Below, in pieces: positions 1-7,895 of a stretch of 34,866 nt of DNA. Numbering within the stretch: position 1 is the first letter of the stretch; each line of letters begins with the position of its first letter. The notes below the pieces were generated by a model. It saw only the letters and a list, made by a program, of their open reading frames with translations, was not told where the DNA came from and searched no databases. The position numbers and the translations under genes are program-made. Source of the DNA: JACQFV01 sp964593585 (GTDB lineage: Bacteria > Zixibacteria > MSB-5A5 > WJJR01); assembly GCA_964593585.1 (NCBI GenBank), contig CAZQIZ010000026.1, positions 1 to 34,866 of the forward strand. The letters run 5' to 3'.

Positions 1-20
1 GTAAGATCAACAACCCAGTC

Positions 21-56
21 CAAATGCAACACCCATTTTGTTAGAAGGTCTTAGTC
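21..56 (+). repeat. Copy 1 of a 36-bp motif shared with the far end of the window
   Basis: Bases 21-56 match the reverse complement of 34812-34847 at 26 of 36 positions. The core is TGTTAGA-N-GGTCT-N-AGTC. It holds the near-dyad TTAGA-AGG-TCTTA, which is perfect in the other copy (TTAGA-GGG-TCTAA). The palindrome CTTAGTCTAAG at 50-60 overlaps its end. The rest of 1-194 shows no convincing coding sequence or RNA gene. The role is unknown; a regulator-binding dyad is one possibility. Confidence 0.35.
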
Positions 57-194
57 TAAGCGGTGGGGGCATGTCGCGCCACATTCTATATATGTGGGAG
101 CCGTCGCTGTCAAGACCGCGGCGTGGCGCGGTTTGTGTCACGCAACTCCATGACATCGTTGCCATTAAACCTGACACGCGTGGGGCAATTCCGC

Positions 195-224
195 TTGACA
201 GGCCTTCGGCGAATTGGGTAATGT
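195..224 (+). promoter_or_regulatory. Candidate sigma70 promoter of the nuo cluster
   Basis: TTGACA at 195-200 is followed after 18 bp by TAATGT at 219-224. Transcription would begin near 231, leaving a leader of about 67 nt before nuoA. The perfect -35 and the position just before the first gene support it. It also argues against an upstream TTG start for nuoA at 214, which would lie inside the promoter. Confidence 0.5.
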
Positions 225-297
225 CAACGACTCAATGCCGAGGGCTGGCGCGGCGCGTCGGGCGACGGCATTGGGACCTTCAACGGTGGGTGGGGTC

Positions 298-654
298 ATG
301 GTTTCGCAGTTTGCGGCGGTCGCCATTTTCCTCGCGGTGGGTGTGGGGTTCGTCCTCTTCACCTTCCTGCTGTCCCGCTTGATCCGTCCCTCGGCCCCCA
401 ACCCGATCAAGATGTCCACCTACGAGTGCGGCGAATCCACCGTCGGCCCCTCGTGGATCCAGTTCAACGTCCGCTTCTACATCTTCTGCCTGATCTTTGT
501 CATCTTCGACGTGGAAGTGGTCTTTCTGTTCCCGTGGGCGCTGGTCTTCCAGCAACTCGGGATGTTCGCATTTGTGGAAATGCTGGTCTTCATCGCGATT
601 TTGATGTTCGGACTCTATTACGCCTGGCGCAAGGGATTGCTGCGCTGGTACTAA
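298..654 (+). CDS. nuoA: NADH-quinone oxidoreductase subunit A
   Basis: NuoA is a small membrane subunit of respiratory complex I, near the junction of the proton-pumping arm and the quinone site. The 118-residue product has three hydrophobic segments, near residues 5-27, 60-80 and 85-110. The family signature lies in the loop after the first helix (YECGESTVGPSWIQF) and in the FDVEVVFLFPWA stretch, whose acidic residues belong to the family's conserved loop. I chose the ATG at 298 because the hydrophobic N-terminus then starts at once, as in the family, and because a candidate promoter lies upstream of it. nuoH follows 15 bp later, where nuoB would normally be. Identification is secure; the exact start is slightly less so. 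Confidence 0.93.
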   Translation: MVSQFAAVAIFLAVGVGFVLFTFLLSRLIRPSAPNPIKMSTYECGESTVGPSWIQFNVRFYIFCLIFVIFDVEVVFLFPWALVFQQLGMFAFVEMLVFIAILMFGLYYAWRKGLLRWY

Positions 655-669
655 GCGGCCGTATCGCCC

Positions 670-1710
670 ATGCTGGAACTGGATAAACTTATCAAGGTCA
701 TCGGTGATCTGATCGCCACAGTGGTGACCGCTGTGGGATTGGGTCCGGCGTGGGTGACCGCCGTGCAGCTGGCCGTCGCCGCCTTGGTGGTGGTGGTCTT
801 TGTGGCGCTGGTGGTGCTCTTCCTCGTCTGGTGGGAGCGCAAGGTGTCGGCGCGCATCCAGATGCGTCTGGGACCGATGCGAGTGGGCCCGCACGGGTTG
901 TTCCAGACCGTGGCCGACGCGGTCAAGTTGCTGCAGAAGGAAGACATCACTCCGGCCAACGTCGACCGCGGCATCTACTTCTGGGCGCCGGTGGTCACCT
1001 TCGTCACCGCGCTGGCCGTCTATGTCGCCATCCCCTTCGGCAAGGGCCTGCTGGTCTCCGACCTGAACATCGGCATCCTCTACATCCTCTCGATCACCAC
1101 CTTCACCGTCATCGGCCTGCTGATGGCCGGCTGGTCGTCCAACAACAAGTACTCGCTGTTGGGCGGGTTCCGTTCGGCGGCGCAGGTGGTCTCCTACGAG
1201 GTGCCGATGGCGCTGGCGGTCCTGGGTGTGATCCTGTTTACCCAGACACTGTCGATGGGGGAGATCGTCTCGCAGCAGTCGAAGTTCTATGAGTGGTACA
1301 TCTGGCGGCAGCCGATCGGCTTCTTGATCTACTTCGTGGCCGCCACCGCCGAGTGCAACCGGACCCCGTTCGATCTGCCCGAGGCCGATTCGGAGCTGGT
1401 CGCCGGCTTCGTCACCGAATACTCGGGTATGAAGTTCGCGATGTTCTTCCTCGCCGAGTTCCTCAACATGTTCACGGTGGCCGCGATCGCCACTACGCTG
1501 TTCTTCGGCGGCTGGAACGGTCCCTTCCTGCCGTCGTGGATGTGGTTTATGATCAAGACCCTGATCGGCGTGTTCATCCTAATGTGGTTCCGCTGGACCT
1601 ATCCGCGGCTGCGCGTCGATCAGTTGATGGGCTTTGCCTGGAAGTTCTTGCTGCCGCTGGCGTTTCTGAACCTTCTGATCACGGGATTCATCATCCTGCT
1701 GGTGAAATAG
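670..1710 (+). CDS. nuoH: NADH-quinone oxidoreductase subunit H
   Basis: NuoH anchors the peripheral arm of complex I and forms much of the quinone chamber. At 346 residues it has the usual family length and about eight membrane helices. Diagnostic stretches are WWERKVSARIQMRLGP (about 55-70), the ADAVKLLQKEDITPAN loop (about 80-95), and FDLPEADSELVAGF with TEYSGMKFAMFF (about 235-265), which hold the conserved acidic and basic residues of the quinone pathway. It starts 15 bp after nuoA and ends 3 bp before nuoJ. nuoI, which usually separates nuoH from nuoJ, is absent. Translational coupling with the neighbours is likely. Confidence 0.96.
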   Translation: MLELDKLIKVIGDLIATVVTAVGLGPAWVTAVQLAVAALVVVVFVALVVLFLVWWERKVSARIQMRLGPMRVGPHGLFQTVADAVKLLQKEDITPANVDRGIYFWAPVVTFVTALAVYVAIPFGKGLLVSDLNIGILYILSITTFTVIGLLMAGWSSNNKYSLLGGFRSAAQVVSYEVPMALAVLGVILFTQTLSMGEIVSQQSKFYEWYIWRQPIGFLIYFVAATAECNRTPFDLPEADSELVAGFVTEYSGMKFAMFFLAEFLNMFTVAAIATTLFFGGWNGPFLPSWMWFMIKTLIGVFILMWFRWTYPRLRVDQLMGFAWKFLLPLAFLNLLITGFIILLVK

Positions 1711-1713
1711 CCG

Positions 1714-2271
1714 ATGGACGCCGTCACGCTCACATTCTTCTGCCTGGCCTTCATGACCATCGTGTCGTCGTTGATGGTGGTCAGCTCGAAGAACATCTTC
1801 CATTCGGCGATCTTCCTGATTCTGGCGTTCTTCGGCGTGGCCGGATTGTTTGTCCTTCTCGAGGCGCCCTTCCTCGCCGCGGCGCAGGTGCTCATCTATG
1901 TGGGCGCGATCGCCATCCTGCTCATCTTCGGCGTGATGCTGACCGCACGCATCGCCGATGCGCGGTTGCGGCACGTCAACGAGCAGGTCCCGACCGGGTT
2001 GGCGATCTCGCTGGGGCTCTTGGTCATCATGCTCTATTCGCTGTGGAACACGCCGATTCCGGTGAGTTCCGCCGCCCCGACCGGCATCGCCGGCCACACA
2101 CTCGGCCGGTTGTTCTTGACCACCTTCGTCCTGCCCTTTGAAATCGTCTCGGTGCTGTTGCTGGCGGCGTTGATCGCCGCGCTGGTCATCGCCAAGAAGG
2201 ACGGTCCCTATGAGCCCCCGGTTGAGCGGCCGGCGGCGGAGAAGCGGGAAGTGGAGAAAACGGCGCGTTAA
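1714..2271 (+). CDS. nuoJ: NADH-quinone oxidoreductase subunit J
   Basis: NuoJ is a membrane subunit next to NuoA and NuoK in the proton-pumping arm of complex I. The 185-residue product has about five hydrophobic helices and the typical NuoJ block from FFGVAGLFVLLEAPFLAAAQ through LIYVGAIAILLIFGVML (residues about 43-80). The C-terminal 20 residues are charged (EPPVERPAAEKREVEK) and probably cytoplasmic. The gene lies between nuoH (3-bp gap) and nuoK (12-bp gap). Nothing in it looks damaged. Confidence 0.94.
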   Translation: MDAVTLTFFCLAFMTIVSSLMVVSSKNIFHSAIFLILAFFGVAGLFVLLEAPFLAAAQVLIYVGAIAILLIFGVMLTARIADARLRHVNEQVPTGLAISLGLLVIMLYSLWNTPIPVSSAAPTGIAGHTLGRLFLTTFVLPFEIVSVLLLAALIAALVIAKKDGPYEPPVERPAAEKREVEKTAR

Positions 2272-2283
2272 GCGCTCACGACT

Positions 2284-2598
2284 ATGGCACCCATCGGAAT
2301 CAATCATTACCTGGCGCTGTCGGCGGTGGTCTTCTGTATCGGGATCTACGGGATGCTCACCCGCCGCAACGCGATCGGCGTTTTGATGTCGGTCGAGTTG
2401 ATGTTCAACGCCGTCAACATCACGCTGGTGGCCTTCGGGCGCTATGTCACGCCGGAGACGGTCACCGGGCAGGTGGTCGCGGCCTTCACCATCGCCGTCG
2501 CCGCCGCCGAAACCACCGTCGCGCTGGCCATCGTCCTGCTCATCTACCAGCACCACCGCGGGATCGATATCGACAAGATCAATTTCATGAAGTGGTGA
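2284..2598 (+). CDS. nuoK: NADH-quinone oxidoreductase subunit K
   Basis: NuoK is a three-helix, MrpC-like subunit of the complex I membrane arm. The product has 104 residues, close to the family norm of about 100. The two intramembrane glutamates expected for proton transfer are visible in SVELMFNAVN (helix 2) and AAAETTVALAIVLL (helix 3). The start MAPIGINHYLALSAVVF is typical of the family. It sits 12 bp after nuoJ and 20 bp before nuoL, in canonical J-K-L order. Confidence 0.95.
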   Translation: MAPIGINHYLALSAVVFCIGIYGMLTRRNAIGVLMSVELMFNAVNITLVAFGRYVTPETVTGQVVAAFTIAVAAAETTVALAIVLLIYQHHRGIDIDKINFMKW

Positions 2599-2618
2599 TC
2601 GCACCCAAGTAGCGTCGC

Positions 2619-4535
2619 ATGTTAGAAAACGCCTGGCTCATACCGGTCTTCCCGCTTGTTGCGATGGCGGCCATCATGCTGGTCACCCACCGCAACCGCA
2701 TGCTGTCGGCCGGGCTGTCGATCGGCGCGATGGCGATCGCCTTTGTCTGGTCGTGGGCCATCGCCGTCACGGTCTGGAACAACCCGCAGACGCTGCGTTT
2801 CGCCTTCGACTGGCTCAACCTGGGCCCGTCGATGAACATCGTCCTCGGCATTCAGATCGACGGCCTCACCGCGATGATGCTGATCGTGGTCTCGACCGTC
2901 GCGCTGATGGTCAACATCTACTCGCTGGGGTACATGCACGGCGACCCGAAGTTCGCCCGCTTCTATGGCTTCCTGTCGCTGTTCGGCATGGCGATGCTCA
3001 CCCTGGTCTTGGCCGACAACTTCTTTCTGATGTTTGTCTCCTGGGAACTGGTCGGGCTGGCGTCGTACCTGCTGATCGGTTTCTGGTTTGAAAAGAAGTC
3101 GGCCTCCGACGCCGGCAAGAAGGCGTTCATCACCACCCGGTTGGGCGACCTCGGCTTCATCATCGGCCTGCTGATGCTCTACAACGCGGTCGGCTCGTTC
3201 ACCTTCGCCGATGTCAACAACGCGGTGCAGACGGGGGCGCTGGCCGGCGGTTACCTGACCGTCGCCGCGCTCTGCCTCTTTGCCGGCGCGGTGGGCAAGT
3301 CGGCGCAGGTGCCGCTGCATGTCTGGCTCCCTGACGCGATGGAGGGTCCGACGCCGGTATCGGCCTTGATCCACGCCGCCACCATGGTGGTGGCCGGCGT
3401 CTACCTCGTGGCGCGTTCGCTCACGCTCTTTGCCGCCGCGCCCGACGCTGCGATGACCGTCGCCTGGATCGGGATGATCACCTCGCTCATGGCGGCGACC
3501 ATCGGCCTAGTGCAAAACGACATCAAGCGCGTCCTGGCCTACTCGACCGTCTCGCAACTGGGTTACATGATCATGGCCCTGGGGCTGGGCGGTTTCACCG
3601 CCTCGATGTTCCACCTGATGACCCACGCCTTCTTCAAGGCGCTGCTTTTCCTCGGCGCCGGGTCGGTCATTCACGCGGTGCACACCAACGACATCCAGGA
3701 AATGGGCGGGCTGCATGCCAAGATGAAGAAGACCTCCTGGACCTTCCTCATCGCGGCGTTGGCGATCGCCGGAGTGCCGCCGCTGTCGGGCTTCTGGTCG
3801 AAGGATGAGATAGTGGCGGCCACCGCCGGGCATCCGGTCTTCACGGTGCTCACGCTTTTGGTCGCCTTCATGACCGCCTTCTACATGTTCCGCCTGTATT
3901 TCCTGACCTTCACCGGCCGTCCGCGCGACCAGCACAAGTTCGACCACGCCCATGAGTCGCCGGGCGTGATGACCGGCCCGCTCATCTTCCTGGCGGTGCT
4001 GTCGGTGATTTCGGGCTTTGTTGGGATGCCGTGGCTGCATCACAATTTCGCCGCCGTGGTCTTCCGGGGCGAGCCGCACCACGCCGAGTTCCACCTGTCC
4101 ACCGCGGTGATCGCCACGCTCGTCGGGCTCTCCGGCATCGGGTTGGCGTACCTGATGTACTTCAAGCGCTCGATCGATCCGGACAGGATCGCCGCCTCGT
4201 TCAAGGGCCTCTATCGCACCCTGTTCAACAAGTACTACTTCGACGAGGCCTACGATGCGCTTTTCATCCGGCCCTACTATGTGATCTGCAACGGCTGGTT
4301 TGTGTTCGATCAGAAGATTGTCGATGGGTTGGTCAACGGCGCGGGCGATCTCGGCTTGCTCTGGTCGCGGATCAACACCTGGTTTGACACGTACATCGTC
4401 GACGGCGCGGTCAATGGCACCGGGATTGTCACGCGCGGCTTTGGCCTGACCATCCGCCATCTGCAGACCGGCCGGGTGCAGAATTACGCGTTCATCGTCT
4501 TTGCGGCGCTGGTGATTATCTGGCTGCTCCAATAG
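2619..4535 (+). CDS. nuoL: NADH-quinone oxidoreductase subunit L
   Basis: NuoL is the distal antiporter-like proton pump of complex I. The 638-residue product has the core antiporter fold (about residues 60-450), with SWELVGLASYLLIGFW around 145, the lysine-bearing HVWLPDAMEGPTPVSALIHA around 230, and the GYMIMALGLG and HAFFKALLFLGAGSVIH segments around 315-350. The extended C-terminus (about 500-638), with further helices and the amphipathic stretch before FVFDQKIVDGLVN, matches the lateral helix that runs along the membrane arm. That extension separates NuoL from NuoM and NuoN. Position after nuoK agrees with the assignment. Confidence 0.96.
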   Translation: MLENAWLIPVFPLVAMAAIMLVTHRNRMLSAGLSIGAMAIAFVWSWAIAVTVWNNPQTLRFAFDWLNLGPSMNIVLGIQIDGLTAMMLIVVSTVALMVNIYSLGYMHGDPKFARFYGFLSLFGMAMLTLVLADNFFLMFVSWELVGLASYLLIGFWFEKKSASDAGKKAFITTRLGDLGFIIGLLMLYNAVGSFTFADVNNAVQTGALAGGYLTVAALCLFAGAVGKSAQVPLHVWLPDAMEGPTPVSALIHAATMVVAGVYLVARSLTLFAAAPDAAMTVAWIGMITSLMAATIGLVQNDIKRVLAYSTVSQLGYMIMALGLGGFTASMFHLMTHAFFKALLFLGAGSVIHAVHTNDIQEMGGLHAKMKKTSWTFLIAALAIAGVPPLSGFWSKDEIVAATAGHPVFTVLTLLVAFMTAFYMFRLYFLTFTGRPRDQHKFDHAHESPGVMTGPLIFLAVLSVISGFVGMPWLHHNFAAVVFRGEPHHAEFHLSTAVIATLVGLSGIGLAYLMYFKRSIDPDRIAASFKGLYRTLFNKYYFDEAYDALFIRPYYVICNGWFVFDQKIVDGLVNGAGDLGLLWSRINTWFDTYIVDGAVNGTGIVTRGFGLTIRHLQTGRVQNYAFIVFAALVIIWLLQ

Positions 4536-4605
4536 GAAGAAGACGGCGCGGCTCCCGCGGAGACGCGCCCCCGACAGACTGGACATAGCGAAGGACGGTT
4601 GCGAC

Positions 4606-6078
4606 ATGATATCGGGCATCCTCTCGTGGACGATTTTCATTCCGCTCATCGGCATGGCGGTGATCATGTTCCTGCCCAAGGACAATCACCGCGCCATCCG
4701 CGGCGTGACGATGGCCGCCACCATCATTCCGCTGTTGCTGTCGCTGATGATGCTGTTCTCGTACAACCCGGGAACCCACGAATTCCAGTTTGTCGAGAAG
4801 GCCGCCTGGATCCCCGCGCTCAACGTCAATTACCATCTGGGTGTCGACGGGCTCTCGGTGCCGATGGTCGTGCTGACGACGCTCTTGTGTTTCTTGGCCG
4901 CCCTCGTCTCCTTCAACATCACCAATCGCGTCAAAGAGTACTTCGCCTTCTACCTGCTTTTGGAAGCGGGCATGATCGGCGTCTTCTGCGCCCTCGATTT
5001 CTTCCTATTCTATGTGTTCTGGGAGATCATGTTGGTGCCGATGTACTTCCTGATCGGCATCTGGGGCGGGCCGCGCAAGGAGTACGCGGCCATCAAGTTC
5101 TTCCTGTACACGCTCTTCGGCTCGATCTTCATGCTGGTCGCCATCCTGGCGCTCTATTTCACCTCGACGCCGCACACGCTCTCGATCGCCGAGCACATCC
5201 AGCGCGCGCCGGCGATGACCCACGGCTTCCAGATTTTCGCCTTCATCTTCTTCTTCATCGCCTTCGCGATCAAGATTCCCACGCTGCCGTTCCACACCTG
5301 GTTGCCCGATGCGCATGTCGAGGCGCCGACGGCGGTCTCGGTCTTGCTGGCCGGCGTGCTGCTGAAGATGGGGACCTATGGCCTATTGCGGATATCGTTC
5401 CCGATGTTCCCCGAGGCGACCAAGTACTTCGCCTGGCCGATGGCGATCCTCGGAGTGGCCGGGATCATCTACGGCGCCTTTGTCTGCATGGCGCAGAAGG
5501 ATTTGAAGAAGCTGGTCGCCTACTCTTCGGTTTCGCACATGGGCTACTGCCTGTTGGGCATGGCCGCGGTCGGATCGGTAGCCGGCATCTCCGGCTGCAT
5601 GTTCCAGATGGTCTCCCACGGGCTGATCACGGGGGCGCTGTTTATTCTGGTTGGCGTGATTTACGACCGCGCCCACACGCGCGACATCGACGCCTATGGC
5701 GGCATGTGGCTGAAGGTCCCGGTCTATTCCAGCGTGATGATCCTGTTTGTTCTCGGCTCGCTTGGGCTGCCGGGGCTGTCGGGATTTGTGAGCGAGTTCA
5801 TGGTCTTTCTGGGCGCCTTCCCGTATTTCAACGTGACGGTGGCCTTGGGCGTGATCGGCGTGCTTCTGACCGCCGCCTACTTCCTGCGCATGATCCAGCG
5901 CATGTTCCTGGGCACGGTCGCCGGGCACACCGAGCATCTGACCGAGATCAACGCCCGCGAGCTGTGGAGCGTGATTCCGCTGGCGGCGCTGATGATCGCG
6001 CTGGGCGTCTATCCGGCGCTGCTGTCGGATTACATCAAGGTGACGATCGAGAACCTGGTGCGCGTGATCGGTGCATGA
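4606..6078 (+). CDS. nuoM: NADH-quinone oxidoreductase subunit M
   Basis: NuoM is the second antiporter-like proton pump of complex I. The 490-residue product has about 14 membrane helices. Recognisable segments are the FYVFWEIMLVPMYFLIGIWG glutamate helix (about 140), PFHTWLPDAHVEAPTAVSVL (about 227), and KKLVAYSSVSHMGYCLLG (about 302). The start follows AAGGA at 4591-4595 by 10 bp. A 70-bp spacer separates it from nuoL. The stop at 6076-6078 lies within the first unit of a duplicated segment that fills the gap to nuoN. Confidence 0.96.
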   Translation: MISGILSWTIFIPLIGMAVIMFLPKDNHRAIRGVTMAATIIPLLLSLMMLFSYNPGTHEFQFVEKAAWIPALNVNYHLGVDGLSVPMVVLTTLLCFLAALVSFNITNRVKEYFAFYLLLEAGMIGVFCALDFFLFYVFWEIMLVPMYFLIGIWGGPRKEYAAIKFFLYTLFGSIFMLVAILALYFTSTPHTLSIAEHIQRAPAMTHGFQIFAFIFFFIAFAIKIPTLPFHTWLPDAHVEAPTAVSVLLAGVLLKMGTYGLLRISFPMFPEATKYFAWPMAILGVAGIIYGAFVCMAQKDLKKLVAYSSVSHMGYCLLGMAAVGSVAGISGCMFQMVSHGLITGALFILVGVIYDRAHTRDIDAYGGMWLKVPVYSSVMILFVLGSLGLPGLSGFVSEFMVFLGAFPYFNVTVALGVIGVLLTAAYFLRMIQRMFLGTVAGHTEHLTEINARELWSVIPLAALMIALGVYPALLSDYIKVTIENLVRVIGA

Positions 6079-6247
6079 ACAAGACCGGGAGCAACTAAAG
6101 TTCTTTTTTCCCTCTCCCCCGCAAGGGGAGAGGGGAGGGTGAGGGGAAACTCGCAAGACGACTCAACCCAGAGCATGAACAAGCCAATGTAGCGACCCAA
6201 AGCTCTTCCCCCTCTCCCCCGAAGGGGGAGAGGGCCGGGGTGAGGGG
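6071..6247 (+). repeat. Diverged tandem duplication with two palindromes between nuoM and nuoN
   Basis: Two related units about 75 bp long begin near 6071 and 6171, a period of 100 bp. Each starts with GCATGAACAAG (6073 and 6173), and 37 bases of the same length lead to a palindrome. The first palindrome pairs CCCTCTCCCC (6110-6119) with GGGGAGAGGG (6125-6134). The second pairs CCCTCTCCCCC (6210-6220) with GGGGGAGAGGG (6224-6234). Both are followed by a GGGTGAGGGG-type tail. The first unit includes the nuoM stop. The palindromes resemble dispersed REP-like elements and could form a hairpin in the message. Confidence 0.7.
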
Positions 6248-6279
6248 CCACAGCCCCACAACAGAGCAGCGACACTGAG

Positions 6280-7752
6280 ATGAACTTCGACTTCGCCAAC
6301 TTCTACGCCGACTGGGCGGTCATCCTGCCCGAGTGCTTCTTGTTTATCTGGGGCGCGTTGATCCTTGCCTGGGCGACCGGCAAGCGCGATGAGGCGCCGG
6401 GCGGGTCGGGTGTCTTTGCCATTGCCACCTTGTTGGGCGTATTGGCGACCGCGGTCTGGGTGGCGATCACCCCCGACGGCGCCGCTTTTGGCGGGACCTT
6501 TGTCTTCGACCGCATGTCGGTGGTTTTCAAGGAGATTGTGCTCGGCGCGGTCCTGCTGGCGGTCATTTCCTCAATCGGCACGGTGGGCCGTTTCCGCGCG
6601 CATCGCGGCGAATACTACGGCCTCATTCTGATGTCCGCCGTCGGCATGATGCTGATGGTCTCGGCCACCGAACTGCTGACGCTTTATGTCTCGCTCGAAT
6701 TGTCGACCATCGTCCTCTATACCCTGGCCGCCTTTGACAAGACCAACCGCCGCTCCGGCGAGGCGGGTCTGAAGTATGTGATCCTCGGCGGGATTTCGTC
6801 GGCGATCCTGTTGTATGGCATCGCGCTGCTCTATGGCCTCACGCAGAGCACCGATTTGCAGACGATCAAGACGGCGGTCTGGGGGATGTACATGGATGGC
6901 CCCTTCCCGCCCGGGATGACGCTGGCGTTGATCTTCATTCTGGCGGGATTCGGCTTCAAGCTGGCGCTGGCGCCGTTTCACATGTGGGCGCCCGATGTGT
7001 ACGAGGGCGCGCCGACGCCGATCACCGCTTACCTGTCGGTGGCCTCCAAGGCCGCGGCCCTGGCCGCCTTTGTCCGTGTCTTCTTTGTCGGGCTCGAATC
7101 GGCCGAAGGGATCTGGGGACATGCGATCGCGGCCTTGGCGGCGCTGGCGATGATTGTCGGCAACGTCACCGCGATCGTGCAGACCAACATCAAGCGCATG
7201 CTCGCCTACTCCTCGGTGGCGCAGATCGGGTATGTGATGGTCGGCGCGGTGGCGCTGGACGCCTACGGCGCGACCGCCATGGCCTATTACATGCTCGCGT
7301 ATCTGTTCACCAATATGGGCGCCTTCATCTGCGTGATCGCCTTCTCCGAGCGCACCGGCTCCGACGAAATCATGGACTACTCGGGTCTGGCGCGCCGTTC
7401 GCCGATTCTGGCCGCCTTCTTCACGCTCTTCCTCATCTCTCTCACTGGGATTCCCCCGACCGCGGGCTTCCTGGCCAAGTACTATGTCTTCCTCGCCGGC
7501 ATCAATGCCGGTTACATGTGGCTGGTGATCGTCGGCCTGCTCACGTCGGTCATTGCGCTGTACTATTACGCGACGGTGATCCGTCGGATGTACTTCCCCT
7601 CCGATTTGGGCGACATGCCCTTCCCGGTCTCGCGCAGTCTGGTGACCGCGCTGACGATCGCGGCCTTGGGTGTTCTCTACTTCGGCATTTTCCCGGGCGC
7701 GTTTGTCTCGTTCGTGCAGGACGCCGCCCGTCAGTTGCTCGCCGCCCTGTAA
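6280..7752 (+). CDS. nuoN: NADH-quinone oxidoreductase subunit N
   Basis: NuoN is the antiporter-like proton pump of complex I closest to NuoK. The 490-residue product has about 14 helices. Family blocks are LYVSLELSTIVLYTLAAF (about 145-160), the buried lysine segment GFGFKLALAPFHMWAPDVYE (about 225-245) with GAPTPITAYLSVASKAAAL, and KRMLAYSSVAQIGYVMVGAV (about 305-325). The first residues MNFDFANFYADW fit the family. It is the last gene of the cluster. A 143-bp gap without clear signals separates it from the convergent gene at 7896. Confidence 0.96.
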   Translation: MNFDFANFYADWAVILPECFLFIWGALILAWATGKRDEAPGGSGVFAIATLLGVLATAVWVAITPDGAAFGGTFVFDRMSVVFKEIVLGAVLLAVISSIGTVGRFRAHRGEYYGLILMSAVGMMLMVSATELLTLYVSLELSTIVLYTLAAFDKTNRRSGEAGLKYVILGGISSAILLYGIALLYGLTQSTDLQTIKTAVWGMYMDGPFPPGMTLALIFILAGFGFKLALAPFHMWAPDVYEGAPTPITAYLSVASKAAALAAFVRVFFVGLESAEGIWGHAIAALAALAMIVGNVTAIVQTNIKRMLAYSSVAQIGYVMVGAVALDAYGATAMAYYMLAYLFTNMGAFICVIAFSERTGSDEIMDYSGLARRSPILAAFFTLFLISLTGIPPTAGFLAKYYVFLAGINAGYMWLVIVGLLTSVIALYYYATVIRRMYFPSDLGDMPFPVSRSLVTALTIAALGVLYFGIFPGAFVSFVQDAARQLLAAL

Positions 7753-7895
7753 TCCGCGCGCGGACATAATTCCGGGCACACACTGCTGTAAGTCAGGAGC
7801 ACCGCGCGTCAAGCGGTTGCAAGCACTCCATGCCGTGGTGCGCGGGGCTTCTGACGCTTCGTGGCGACGGGCATGACAGGAGCGCCGCGCTCCGC

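Noticed and set aside
214..297. Upstream TTG start for nuoA
   Set aside because: It lies inside the TTGACA-N18-TAATGT promoter and adds 28 residues without family similarity.
38..382. Open frame of 114 codons at the left end
   Set aside because: It overlaps nuoA in another frame, has no family features and runs through the likely promoter.
1579..4685. Long minus-strand frames opposite nuoJ, nuoK and nuoL
   Set aside because: Their products are rich in Arg, Gly, His and Asp, as expected from antisense of high-GC membrane-protein genes, and show no domains.
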